From positions 62,001 to 126,000 of the forward strand of contig NZ_JBDKXB010000007.1 of NCBI RefSeq assembly GCF_041197575.1: a stretch of DNA of 64,000 nucleotides, read 5' to 3'. Source of the DNA: Thioalkalicoccus limnaeus. Lineage in GTDB: Bacteria > Pseudomonadota > Gammaproteobacteria > Chromatiales > Chromatiaceae. Numbering within the stretch: the first letter of the stretch is position 1; each line of letters opens with the position of its first letter. Below are positions 34,155 to 42,856 of this stretch, in pieces. The translations under genes were made by a program, and so were the position numbers. The notes below the pieces were generated by a model. The model was given only the letters and a program-made list of their open reading frames with translations, did not search any database and was not told where the DNA came from.

Positions 34155-35129
34155 CTAGGCGTCGCGGTGCGGCGCGTCAATCGATGCGCGCCGATTCGCG
34201 GGCGCCGCGGCCGGCTCGGCGCAGCCTTGTATCGGATGTCGAAGATCCCGCAGGATCGTCTCGGCGTGGCACAGCGGTAGCGAGAAGTGGCCTTCGGCGG
34301 GGAGGATGTGGGTCGTGCATCGAGGCAGGTGGCGCGCGTACCAGTGGGCGTGTGCGACCGGGACCGTGCCGTCGTCTTCGCCATGCCAAAGGTCGATCGG
34401 AAAGCCGATCTCGGCATAACGAAGGCCCCAAGGGCGAGTGTAAAGCTGGATGTCCTGGCGGGCGCCGCGCGCGCCATGGTCGAGCGCGTCCTGAATCGTT
34501 CGATTCATGATGGCGCGGACGCGGGGATCGGCGAGCTGGTCGCGGTCGACGGGCGGCGCGGCGGCGTCGCGGACCCATTCAACTGTCTGCGGCCACCGCG
34601 CGAACAGGTGGGAGGCCGGTTCGCCGTAGACGAGCCGGGTCATGACGGGTAACCGGCTGGCCAGCCACAGCGCGTTACGCGATGGTGCGCGCATCTCGGC
34701 CAGGACCTCGGGACGGTACACGGGGCCCAGCGGACACACCAGCAGGCAGCCATCGAGCCGCTCGGGCATGGCTGCCGCGCAGGCCAGCGCGTAGGGTCCG
34801 CCGCCGGAGATTCCGGCCAGCGTGGCCCGCTCGAGGCCCAGGTGATCGAGTAGCCGAGCGCAATCATCGGCCCAATCCGGGATCCGCCGATCGGGGTCGA
34901 ACTCCGAGGCACCGTAGCCGGGTCGATCCGCCGCGATCAGGCGCACCCCGACCGCACAGGCCGCCGGATGCAGCAGCAGGGCCTCGCGCCGGGAGCTTGG
35001 AAAGCCGTGGCAATACACCAAGGGGATGCCCGCCGGATCGCCGTATTCGCCGTAGGCGAGGCGCCGGCCGCGTGCCATCGGGGCGAACGATGGCGGCTGG
35101 TCCAACAGCGCAATCGAATCCGGATTCAT
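34155..35129 (-). CDS. alpha/beta hydrolase
   Basis: 324 residues. Catalytic elements: oxyanion region VYCHGFPSSRREALL, nucleophile elbow LAGISGGGPYALA, acid in LWHGEDDGTVPVAHA and His in PAEGHFSLP. The sequence GYGAS and the cap-helix pattern are general for this superfamily; no specific substrate can be assigned. Its ATG overlaps the pyk stop (ATGA), so it is co-translated with pyruvate kinase. No signal peptide is present. Confidence 0.85.
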   Translation of the reverse strand: MNPDSIALLDQPPSFAPMARGRRLAYGEYGDPAGIPLVYCHGFPSSRREALLLHPAACAVGVRLIAADRPGYGASEFDPDRRIPDWADDCARLLDHLGLERATLAGISGGGPYALACAAAMPERLDGCLLVCPLGPVYRPEVLAEMRAPSRNALWLASRLPVMTRLVYGEPASHLFARWPQTVEWVRDAAAPPVDRDQLADPRVRAIMNRTIQDALDHGARGARQDIQLYTRPWGLRYAEIGFPIDLWHGEDDGTVPVAHAHWYARHLPRCTTHILPAEGHFSLPLCHAETILRDLRHPIQGCAEPAAAPANRRASIDAPHRDA

Positions 35130-36571
35130 CTCGTCGCTCGTCGTTGCGCGCCGAGTTCAAGGATCTCCATACGGTGATTGCCGCGCGGGTTTTCGGCCGA
35201 TGGACCTTGGGTGAGCAGGACCAGGCCGTCGCGGACCCCCTGTGTCGCGAGCCAGGTCCGCGCGAAGTCGGACCAGTCGGCTCGGTCGACGTCGACGGCG
35301 ATCGGCAGGATACCGTAGGAGAAGGACAGGGCCTGGCAGGTCGATTCGTTCGGGCTCAGCGCGATGATCCAGACCGGCAGTCGAAACCGCGCCACGTTGC
35401 GTGCCGTGTCGCCGCTGCGGGTCGGCACCAGTACGGCCTGGAAGAGGCTACGCTCGATCGTGTGGTAGACACTCTCGGCGATCAGGTCGACGGCTCGCAG
35501 GGCCTCGCCGTTCGCGCGTTCCGTCGTCAGCGGCCGGAAGGGGCGCCAGGGTCGTTCGGGCTCGACGGCCGCCGCGATGCTGGCCAGCATCGCGACCGAC
35601 TCGACCGGATAGCGCCCCATCGCCGATTCGGCCGACAGCATCACGCAGTCGGTCCCATCGAGGATCGCGTTCGCGACGTCGGTCGCCTCGGCGCGGGTCG
35701 GACGACTGACCGTGACCATGGACTCGAGCATCTGGGTCGCCGTGATGACCGGTTTGCCCGCACGATTGGCCTTGTCCATGATACGTTTCTGGGTCACCGC
35801 GATCTGTTCGATCGGGATCTCCACGCCGAGATCGCCGCGTGCGACCATCAGGCCGTCGCTGGCCTCGAGGATCTCGTCGAGATGGTCGAGGGCCCCGGCG
35901 CGCTCGATCTTCGCGATCAGGAACGGGGTGTAATCGAGCGCATTGGCTGCGCGGCGCACCGCGTGGATGTCGGCCGCGTTGGCGACGAAGGATTGGCTGA
36001 CCGCATCGAGCCGATGCGTGGCCGCGAACCCCAGCCACTTCTGGTCATTATCGGTGAAGGCGCACAGACCGAGATCGATACCGGGCAGGTTGAGGCCCTT
36101 GCGCGAGCGCAGCTCGCCACCGACCCGAATCCGGCAGATCACGTCGGTTGCCGTGACCTCGACGACCTTGAGCAGGATGAAGCCGTCGTTCAGGAACAGC
36201 CGGTCGCCAGGACGGACCGCGGCGGGCAGCCCCGGGAAACTGACGCTGACACGTTCGGAGCTGCCCGACACCTCGTCCGTGGTGAGCCGGATCGTCGCAT
36301 CGCGATTGAGCTCGATCGGCTCCTCGGCCAGATCGCCGATACGCATCTTGGGACCCGGCAGGTCGCCCATGATCGCGACCCGACGGCCGACCTCGTTGGC
36401 GGCGGCCCGGATCCGCCCGATCAGCCGGCTGTGATAGTCCTCGTCGCCGTGCGAGAAGTTCAGCCGTGCCACATTGAGCCCGGCGAGGATCATCTCGCGC
36501 AAGACCTCGGGATCCTCGGACGCTGGTCCGATCGTGGCCACGATCTTCGTCTTGTTCGATGGGAACTGCAT
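35126..36571 (-). CDS. pyk: pyruvate kinase
   Basis: 481 residues, the usual type II length. Motifs: TKIVATIGPASEDPEVLREM, ARLNFSHGDEDYH, the active-site ARGDLGVEIPIEQIAVTQKR, and KPVITATQMLESMV. It converts phosphoenolpyruvate and ADP to pyruvate and ATP. The ATG at 36571 begins MQFPSNKTKIV; longer frames upstream have no family match. It forms an operon with the downstream hydrolase through an ATGA overlap. Confidence 0.96.
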   Translation of the reverse strand: MQFPSNKTKIVATIGPASEDPEVLREMILAGLNVARLNFSHGDEDYHSRLIGRIRAAANEVGRRVAIMGDLPGPKMRIGDLAEEPIELNRDATIRLTTDEVSGSSERVSVSFPGLPAAVRPGDRLFLNDGFILLKVVEVTATDVICRIRVGGELRSRKGLNLPGIDLGLCAFTDNDQKWLGFAATHRLDAVSQSFVANAADIHAVRRAANALDYTPFLIAKIERAGALDHLDEILEASDGLMVARGDLGVEIPIEQIAVTQKRIMDKANRAGKPVITATQMLESMVTVSRPTRAEATDVANAILDGTDCVMLSAESAMGRYPVESVAMLASIAAAVEPERPWRPFRPLTTERANGEALRAVDLIAESVYHTIERSLFQAVLVPTRSGDTARNVARFRLPVWIIALSPNESTCQALSFSYGILPIAVDVDRADWSDFARTWLATQGVRDGLVLLTQGPSAENPRGNHRMEILELGAQRRATR

Positions 36572-37066
36572 GGCGCTGCCTGCTCGGTGAGATTGGGTCT
36601 GCATGGCGATGGTGTTCGGAGCACAGGTCGTCGGTCTTGCGGTCGTGACGCAGTCGGAGCGAGACCGGCTCCGCGACGCGGCCGGGCCCGATGCGTCGCG
36701 GTGACGACGCCCGAGACCTCGCGGAGACCGCGACGCGATTGTAACCCGAACCCGATGACGGAAATCGGGCGGCGTGCGGGCCTCGGCGAGCCCACCTCGA
36801 CCGTGGTATCGTGCCGCGTCCGCCGGGTCGCGGGTTCGAGATCCTGATCCGGGCCCGATTGACGATCGGGCTCGGCGTGACCGCGAGCACCCGGACCCGA
36901 CCGAGAGGGTCGAGAGGGCGCGGCCGGTGAGCACCGCCGCACGCCCCGCACCGGGTGCTGCAGGGTGCTCGCATGGCGCTCATCGTCCGGGCGAGCGCCC
37001 CGGGGATCGCCACGAGGTGCGCGGGGGATCGCCACGAGGTGAGCGGGGGATCGCGAAGAGGCATCG
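36572..37066. other. intergenic region between pyk and the fetA-like gene
   Basis: About 495 bases between divergent genes. The reading frames here are GC-rich shadows. The only structure I see is the 22-bp tandem repeat at its right end, listed separately. Confidence 0.5.
37001..37060. repeat. 22-bp tandem repeat, about 2.7 units
   Basis: The unit GGGGATCGCCACGAGGTGMG recurs with the ATC at 37006, 37028 and 37050; the third unit diverges and ends just before the ATG at 37067. It covers the ribosome-binding region of the next gene, so copy number could alter its expression. Confidence 0.7.
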
Positions 37067-37675
37067 ATGAACGCCTTGTTGGATGTGCTTGACCTCGAGA
37101 CAGCGCGACTCGGGCCGCTGAGTCTGCGTCTGGCGGTGGGGGAACTGGTGCAGGTCACGGGTGCTTCCGGCTCCGGCAAGTCCTTGCTGCTGCGCGCCCT
37201 CGCGGATCTGGACGCGAGTCGCGGCCTGGTCCGCCTGGGTGACTGTGATCGCGACCGAATCGCCCCCGGCGATTGGCGTCGGCAAGTCGCCTATGTCCCC
37301 GCCGAGACCGCCTGGTGGGCGCCACGGGTCGACGGGAATTTCCCGCCCGGTTGGCGGCTTCATGATGCCAAGTCCTGGCTGGCGTGCTTCGCGCTGCCCG
37401 ATGATGCCCTCGACTGGGAGATCGAACGCCTGTCCAGCGGCGAGCGGCAGCGCCTGGGTCTGCTGCGGGCCTTGCTGAATCGCCCGCGCGTGCTGCTGCT
37501 CGACGAACCCACCGCGAACCTCGATCGCGAGAATACGCAGCGGCTCGAGGCCGCCGTGCGCCGCTATCTGGCCGAGCACGGCGCCGGCGCCATCTGGGTC
37601 AGCCACGACAGGCTCCAGCAGGATCGCCTCGGTGGCCGCGTGCTGGAGATCCATGACGGCAGGTTGCGGTCGTGA
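37067..37675 (+). CDS. fetA: ABC transporter ATPase, FetA/YbbL-like
   Basis: 202 residues, a compact ABC ATPase. Walker A is TGASGSGKSLLLRAL (about 32-46), the signature is ERLSSGERQRLGLLRAL, Walker B is RVLLLDEPTANLD, and the H-loop is WVSHD. With the following FetB-type permease it forms a putative iron-export or metal-stress transporter, as in E. coli FetAB. The stop overlaps the permease GTG start by four bases. Confidence 0.85.
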   Translation: MNALLDVLDLETARLGPLSLRLAVGELVQVTGASGSGKSLLLRALADLDASRGLVRLGDCDRDRIAPGDWRRQVAYVPAETAWWAPRVDGNFPPGWRLHDAKSWLACFALPDDALDWEIERLSSGERQRLGLLRALLNRPRVLLLDEPTANLDRENTQRLEAAVRRYLAEHGAGAIWVSHDRLQQDRLGGRVLEIHDGRLRS

Positions 37676-38478
37676 CCCTGATCATCTTGAGTCCCTGGGA
37701 TCTGGCCTTGGCGGGGCTCCTGGTGGGTGCGCTGGCTGGTCTGACGCTGTGGGCCGGTCTTGGCCTCGGCCGTAGTCTGTTGATCGCCGCGGCCCGCACG
37801 GTCGTACAGTTGCTGCTCATCGGTCTCGTCCTGCAAACGCTGTTCGACCATGCGCGTCTCGAATGGGTAGCGCTGATGGCGTTGGTGATGCTGCTGATCG
37901 CCGGTTACGAGGTCATGGCCCGGCAAGAGCGCCGCTTCGCCGGGGCTTGGGGGTACGGCATCGGGGCGGTGACCATGTTCGTCTCGGCCTTTGCGGTCAC
38001 CGTGTTGGCCTTGACGACGATGGTCGGCGCGGCCCCTTGGTGGACACCTCAGTATGCGATTCCGCTGCTCGGCATGCTGCTCGGAAATACGATGACCGGC
38101 ATCGCCCTGGGCCTGGACCGTTTGACTCAGGCCGTTTGGCGTGAGCGAAGCCTGATCGAAGGGCGTCTCGCCCTCGGCGAGTCCTGGATGGCCGCGACGA
38201 CGACGATGCGACGCCAGGCGGCGCGCAGCGGCCTGATGCCGACGATCAACGCGATGGCGGCGGCCGGCGTCGTCAGTCTGCCGGGCATGATGACTGGGCA
38301 GATCCTGGCCGGGGCGCCGCCGGTCGAGGCGGTCAAGTACCAGATCCTGATCATGTTCCTGATCGCCGCCGGGACGGGTTTCGGCACCTTGGGGGCGGTG
38401 CGACTGGCGTCCCGTCGTTTGTTCGACCAGCGCGAGCGTTTGCGTCTCGACCGGCTCCGGCCCATTGCGCGCCGGTGA
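37672..38478 (+). CDS. fetB: FetB/YbbM-like (UPF0014) membrane permease
   Basis: 268 residues with seven hydrophobic segments. The UPF0014 pattern is clear: AARTVVQLLLIGLVLQTLF, MALVMLLIAGYEVMARQ, IPLLGMLLGNTMTGIALGLD and SLPGMMTGQILAGAPPVEAVKYQ. It is the membrane partner of the preceding ATPase. The GTG start is set by the four-base overlap with that gene. Confidence 0.9.
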   Translation: MTLIILSPWDLALAGLLVGALAGLTLWAGLGLGRSLLIAAARTVVQLLLIGLVLQTLFDHARLEWVALMALVMLLIAGYEVMARQERRFAGAWGYGIGAVTMFVSAFAVTVLALTTMVGAAPWWTPQYAIPLLGMLLGNTMTGIALGLDRLTQAVWRERSLIEGRLALGESWMAATTTMRRQAARSGLMPTINAMAAAGVVSLPGMMTGQILAGAPPVEAVKYQILIMFLIAAGTGFGTLGAVRLASRRLFDQRERLRLDRLRPIARR

Positions 38479-38688
38479 TCTCGCCACGCTGACCCGATCG
38501 CTCGCATGCGGCCGGCCGGGGGGCCGCGGCCAGTGGAGGCGGGGCAAACCCCATTCTCTGCGGGTTGGGAAAGGTCGGGTTCCGACCACATCCTCGAGAC
38601 AGGACGGCGTGAGGCGGGTAGTCGGGACTGCCGCGGACACGCCGGCTGTCCAAATCCTGTCGTCCATCCGTGCCCGCCGCCTTCGATC

Positions 38689-40173
38689 ATGACCAATCAC
38701 TTGCCCGGCCTGCGTTTCGATAACAGCTTTCACCGCTTACCAGCGGGGTTCCATGTCCGTCTGGCGCCGACCCCGGTCGCGACGCCGCGCCTGATCCGAC
38801 TCAACGAGACCCTGGCTGGTCAGCTCGGGCTCGACCTCACGGCGCTCGACGAGACCGATCTTGCCGGCGTCTTCTCCGGCAATCAGCTGCCAAGTGGCGC
38901 GGATCCGATCGCGACTCCCTACGCGGGCCACCAGTTCGGGCACTTCGTCCCGCAACTCGGGGACGGCCGCGCGATCTTGCTCGGCGAGGTGATCGATCGC
39001 CGCGGTCAGCGCCAGGACGTGCAGCTGAAAGGCGCGGGCCGCACCCCGTTTTCGCGGAACGGAGACGGCCGCGCCGCGCTCGGTCCGGTGCTGCGCGAAT
39101 ACCTGGTCAGCGAGGCGATGCAGGCCCTCGGCATTCCGACCACGCGGGCCTTGGCGGCGGTGACGACCGGCGAACCCGTCTACCGGGAGTCGGTCCTGCC
39201 GGGCGCGATCCTGACCCGGGTGGCGGCCAGTCATCTCCGCGTCGGGACCTTCGAATACTTTGCCGCTCGCGGCGATACCCAGGCCGTTGCCCAGCTGGCC
39301 GATTACGTGATCGAACGCCACTATCCCTCGGTCCGTGACGAGGCCGACCCCTATCTGGCCTTGCTCGCCGCGGTGATGGATCGCCAGGCTGTGCTGGTGG
39401 CCAGCTGGATGTTGGTCGGCTTCATCCACGGCGTGATGAACACCGATAACATGGCGATCAGCGGGGAAACCATCGACTACGGTCCGTGCGCCTTCCTCGA
39501 CGCCTACGACCCCGATGCGGTCTTCAGTTCGATCGATCACGGTGGCCGTTATGCGTTCGCGAACCAACCCTTGATCGCGCAATGGAACCTCGCCCGTCTG
39601 GCGGAGACACTGTTGCCCCTGATCGATCCGGACGCCGAGCGTTCGGTCGCGCGCGCCACCGAGGTGATCGATGGTTTTCGCGAACGCTTTCAGCCGCATT
39701 GGCTCGCCGGCATGCGGCGCAAGCTCGGACTCTACTCGGTCGAACCCGGCGACGGCGCGCTGATCCTGAAGCTGCTCGATGCGATGCGCGCCGGTTCGGC
39801 GGATTTCACGCTGACCTTCCGGCGGCTCGGCGAGGCCGCCGCCGATGCACGGGGGCATGAGCGGGTGCGCGCGCTATTCGCGGACCCAGCCGCTTACGAC
39901 GAGTGGGCCGCCGCCTGGCAGGACCGCTTGACCCGCGACCCGGTCGCGCCCGCGGTACGCGCGGCACGGATGCATCAGGTCAACCCGGTCGTGATCCCGC
40001 GCAACCATAGGGTCGAGCAAGCGTTGGATGCGGCGATCGACGGTGACTTCCGGCCGTTCGAGGCGCTGCTGCGGGCACTGACCGACCCCTATCGCGACGA
40101 CGCCGACAAGGCCCCGTTCGTCGAACCGCCGTCGCCGGCGGAACGCGTCTATCAGACCTTCTGCGGGACTTAG
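38689..40173 (+). CDS. selO: SelO/YdiU protein AMPylase (pseudokinase)
   Basis: 494 residues from ATG 38689. SelO features: YAGHQFGHFVPQLGDGRAILLGE, VQLKGAGRTPFSRNGDGRAALGPVLRE, EYLVSEAMQALGIPTTRAL and the active-site GVMNTDNMAISGETIDYGPCAFLD. SelO transfers AMP to protein hydroxyls and takes part in redox-stress responses. The C-terminal YQTFCGT keeps the conserved penultimate-region cysteine. The frame extends upstream without family similarity, hence this start. Confidence 0.94.
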   Translation: MTNHLPGLRFDNSFHRLPAGFHVRLAPTPVATPRLIRLNETLAGQLGLDLTALDETDLAGVFSGNQLPSGADPIATPYAGHQFGHFVPQLGDGRAILLGEVIDRRGQRQDVQLKGAGRTPFSRNGDGRAALGPVLREYLVSEAMQALGIPTTRALAAVTTGEPVYRESVLPGAILTRVAASHLRVGTFEYFAARGDTQAVAQLADYVIERHYPSVRDEADPYLALLAAVMDRQAVLVASWMLVGFIHGVMNTDNMAISGETIDYGPCAFLDAYDPDAVFSSIDHGGRYAFANQPLIAQWNLARLAETLLPLIDPDAERSVARATEVIDGFRERFQPHWLAGMRRKLGLYSVEPGDGALILKLLDAMRAGSADFTLTFRRLGEAAADARGHERVRALFADPAAYDEWAAAWQDRLTRDPVAPAVRAARMHQVNPVVIPRNHRVEQALDAAIDGDFRPFEALLRALTDPYRDDADKAPFVEPPSPAERVYQTFCGT

Positions 40174-40189
40174 AGAGACGTGAAGATGA

Positions 40190-40280
40190 AGCCACGGATG
40201 GACACGGAAAAAAGATCAAGTGACGGAGGAGTCGACACAGGGCTGATTCGATCCGCGAGTTTCCGTGTGCTTCCGTGGCT
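40190..40280. repeat. 91-bp element with 21-bp imperfect inverted repeats
   Basis: Arm 1 (40190-40210, AGCCACGGATGGACACGGAA) is the inverse of arm 2 (40260-40280) with about two mismatches in 21. It fills the gap between the convergent selO and tcuB-like genes. It resembles mobile palindromic intergenic repeats of gammaproteobacteria and could stop transcription from both sides. Confidence 0.65.
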
Positions 40281-40320
40281 CCTTTCATCCGTTGGGGTGA
40301 CTGGCCCGCGGGTATGACAG

Positions 40321-41463
40321 CTAGGAACGGTCGGTCGGCGTCGTGCGGCTCGATGAACGAGCCTCGGCGGCATGGCGCAGCAAGGCGAGCGCGCGGTAGA
40401 GCCCATGGACGAACTTGCCATAGGGCATCATCAGGAAGAACGCCAGAACCGTGCCGAGGTGCCAGGCGAGCAGCAGACCCATCGCCGGGGTTTCGCGCAA
40501 CACCAGCAGGATCAGCCCGGAGACGGCGACGGCCCCGATCAGCCCGAGCAACGCATAATCGGCCGGCAGCGTCTCGGCGGCCGTCGGTTCCGGATCGGCA
40601 CCAAGCTTGACCAACAGCAGGCCGATGACGCCGACCAGCAGGCCGAGGCCGCCGAGCGTTCCGAGCAGGACCGGCGCGCTGAGGACAGGGTAGGGCGCCG
40701 GCCAGTCGAACAGGTGGTGGTACAGGGCCGCGGTCAGTGTTGCCGCCACGCACAGCAAGAAGCCGTGGAGCAGGGCGAGGTGAAAGAGCCGGCGGCGCTG
40801 CGTGAAGCGGTCGTCATGGTCGTTGCAGCCGCCGCCACCGCCGTCGAGATGGCGCAAGGTCAGCAGGTCGCGGCTGGCCGTGGGCCAGGCTTGAAGCGAG
40901 ATCGGTCGCGGCGGCGTCGGCGCGGTATCCCGCCAGAAGCGCAGCCCGCCGATCGCCAGGGCCAGCAGTGCCCAACCGAGACTGAGACCGGCTAGCGCGC
41001 TCATCAGGCCCCACGGTATCACCTCGTAAAAGGCCCCGGCCACGCGGTGGCTCGCGAACAGTCGCTCCGGGGGGACCGCGAGCAGCGTTGTCAATGGCAC
41101 CAGCAGACTCGCGAGCAGCGCGACGACGAGCGTGGCCGCGGCGCTGTGCGTCATCAGCGGCGCGAAGGCGCGCGGCCACACATGATCGCGATAGGTCTGG
41201 AACCGGACCCGAGCCAGTGTCGCCGGCACATTGATCGCGAAGGGATGCGGCGGGGCATATTGGCAGGCATACCAGCAGGCGCGGCAGTTGTGGCACAGGT
41301 TGGCCAGATAGGCGATATCCGTCGTCGTCAGCGCCGGGCGCTCGCCGGTCGCCCGAAAGACCGGGCAGAAGCCGGTACAGAAGCCGCAGACATCGCACAG
41401 GGCCAGGGTTCGCCGGCCCTCGGCGAGGCTGTCTTCGCGCGGTTCAGTGGCGGGTGCGGACAT
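40321..41463 (-). CDS. TcuB/CitB-like Fe-S membrane protein, possible CobZ C-terminal half
   Basis: 380 residues. Two cysteine clusters bind 4Fe-4S centres: CDVCGFCTGFCPVF (about 23-36) and CHNCRACWYACQYAPPHPFA (about 57-76). About six membrane helices follow, with histidines suited to haem (FHLALLHGFLLC, AWHLGTVLAFFLMMPYGKFVHG). TcuB passes electrons from the flavoprotein TcuA to the quinone pool. In Rhodobacter capsulatus the fusion protein CobZ has TcuA-like and TcuB-like halves and oxidises precorrin-3A. Position next to cobQ favours that role here (inference). It overlaps the FAD gene by 20 bases. Confidence 0.8.
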   Translation of the reverse strand: MSAPATEPREDSLAEGRRTLALCDVCGFCTGFCPVFRATGERPALTTTDIAYLANLCHNCRACWYACQYAPPHPFAINVPATLARVRFQTYRDHVWPRAFAPLMTHSAAATLVVALLASLLVPLTTLLAVPPERLFASHRVAGAFYEVIPWGLMSALAGLSLGWALLALAIGGLRFWRDTAPTPPRPISLQAWPTASRDLLTLRHLDGGGGGCNDHDDRFTQRRRLFHLALLHGFLLCVAATLTAALYHHLFDWPAPYPVLSAPVLLGTLGGLGLLVGVIGLLLVKLGADPEPTAAETLPADYALLGLIGAVAVSGLILLVLRETPAMGLLLAWHLGTVLAFFLMMPYGKFVHGLYRALALLRHAAEARSSSRTTPTDRS

Positions 41464-42850
41464 CGCGGGCGGCCTGTTCGCCGGCCAGGCGACCGAAGAC
41501 TGCGCCGATCGTCAGCGCGGCGCCGGCCAGGTAACCGGTACCCAGGATCGCCGGGGCCATGATCATGCCGGCCGCGAAGAGGCTCGGAAACGGCCGGCCA
41601 TCGCGCCGCATGACGCGCGCGGCCGTGTCGACCTGGATCCCGTGGCTCGTGAAGGTGATCCCAGGCGCCATCGGCCAGGCCGCGAACGGCGGCCGGCACA
41701 AAGGCCGCGCGCGCCGTGATTTCGGTGGATCCAACCCTTCCGTGTGGCCCCCGTCCCGGTCGTCTGGATGTCGGGCACCGTGGTAGTCGGAGACCGTTCG
41801 CTCGACCGCGGCGACCGGCAGATCCAGTGTCTGCGCGAGCTCGGCGAGCGTTGGCGCCGTGATCGGCGGATACAGCGACGGCGTCGTCCGCGTCTGACCT
41901 TCTGCGTCCAGGATCAGGAACGCAATCCCCCCGGGACACCGCGCGAGCTGTCGGCCCCAGACCGAATAACGGCGCGGGCTGAGCTCGGCCGCCTCGTCGA
42001 GGAAACGGCGTCCGTCGCGGTCGAGGACCAGTCCCCAGGACAGGCCGTCGATGCGGGTCACGATGCCGCCATCGGCCGGTGGCGAGCGCGCGTCGACCGC
42101 GACCAGATGACAGGCGCCGGGGACGCCGGTCGACGCGGCCCCGTGTTCGAAGAGGTCCCTAAGCAATTCGCCCGTCACCTGCGGTAGACCGCGCACGATG
42201 AAGTTGTCAGCCGCCGCGCCCCAGGTCTCGGCCAGCCAGGCGGGATTGGCCTGATAGCCGCCGCAGGCGAGGATCACCGCCCGCGCATCGATCGTCGTCG
42301 AACGCTCGCCGATGCACAGAGGGAGCCGGTAGGGGCGGGCGCTGTCGAGCCCGACGCGTAGCGCCATCGTGTCCTGGTGCGCGGCGACGCCGAGCGCGGC
42401 GGCGCGTCGCGACAGCGCATTGATCATCGCCTTGCCGCCGCCGAGGAAGAAGGCGGTCTTGCGCGAGTAGGGCAGGGCACCGGCGGCCGGTTCCTCGAAG
42501 CGCACGCCCTGACGTTCTAGCCAGTCCGGGAGCTCGGTCGAGCCGTCGGCCAGCCGGCGGGCGAGGTCCAGGTCGCCCAGGCCATGGCTCGCGCGGGCCA
42601 AGTCCGCGACGAACTCGTCGGGGCGATAACAACCAGGGGACAGTCGCGATGGCGCCGCATGGGCCAGGCGCAGATTGCGCGAGTGACGCGCATTGCCGCC
42701 GCGCAGCGCGGGCGGCGCTCGATCGATCAAGGTGACCGCGGCGCCCGCCTGCCGCGCCGCGAGGGCCGCGCAGTAGGCCGCGATCCCGCCACCGACGACG
42801 AGGATTTCGGTGCTCGGCGGCGGGTCTCCGGGGCGCGGTCGATCCGCCAT
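41444..42850 (-). CDS. TcuA-like FAD flavoprotein, possible CobZ N-terminal half
   Basis: 468 residues, FAD-dependent dehydrogenase of the TcuA/fumarate-reductase group. The dinucleotide-binding motif is EILVVGGGIAAYCAALAARQ (about 15-34), with AVILACGGYQANPAWLA and a C-terminal FAD segment FPSLFAAGMIMAPAILGTGY then LAGAALTIGAVFGRLAG. As with its neighbour, two roles are possible: tricarballylate oxidation, or the CobZ-type O2-independent step in cobalamin synthesis. It starts six bases after the cobQ stop and overlaps the Fe-S gene, so the three form one operon. Confidence 0.82.
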   Translation of the reverse strand: MADRPRPGDPPPSTEILVVGGGIAAYCAALAARQAGAAVTLIDRAPPALRGGNARHSRNLRLAHAAPSRLSPGCYRPDEFVADLARASHGLGDLDLARRLADGSTELPDWLERQGVRFEEPAAGALPYSRKTAFFLGGGKAMINALSRRAAALGVAAHQDTMALRVGLDSARPYRLPLCIGERSTTIDARAVILACGGYQANPAWLAETWGAAADNFIVRGLPQVTGELLRDLFEHGAASTGVPGACHLVAVDARSPPADGGIVTRIDGLSWGLVLDRDGRRFLDEAAELSPRRYSVWGRQLARCPGGIAFLILDAEGQTRTTPSLYPPITAPTLAELAQTLDLPVAAVERTVSDYHGARHPDDRDGGHTEGLDPPKSRRARPLCRPPFAAWPMAPGITFTSHGIQVDTAARVMRRDGRPFPSLFAAGMIMAPAILGTGYLAGAALTIGAVFGRLAGEQAARDVRTRH

Positions 42851-42856
42851 GTCGGG

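Noticed and set aside
34682..36847. 721-codon open frame on the plus strand
   Set aside because: Antisense to the hydrolase and pyruvate kinase genes, with low-complexity composition and no family motif.
36572..36934. Extended 602-codon version of pyruvate kinase
   Set aside because: The 121 extra residues are Arg/Ser-rich without similarity to the family; MQFPSNKTKIV is the normal pyruvate kinase start.
37001..37060. Possible CRISPR fragment
   Set aside because: The 22-bp units are directly adjacent with no spacers and no cas genes are near.
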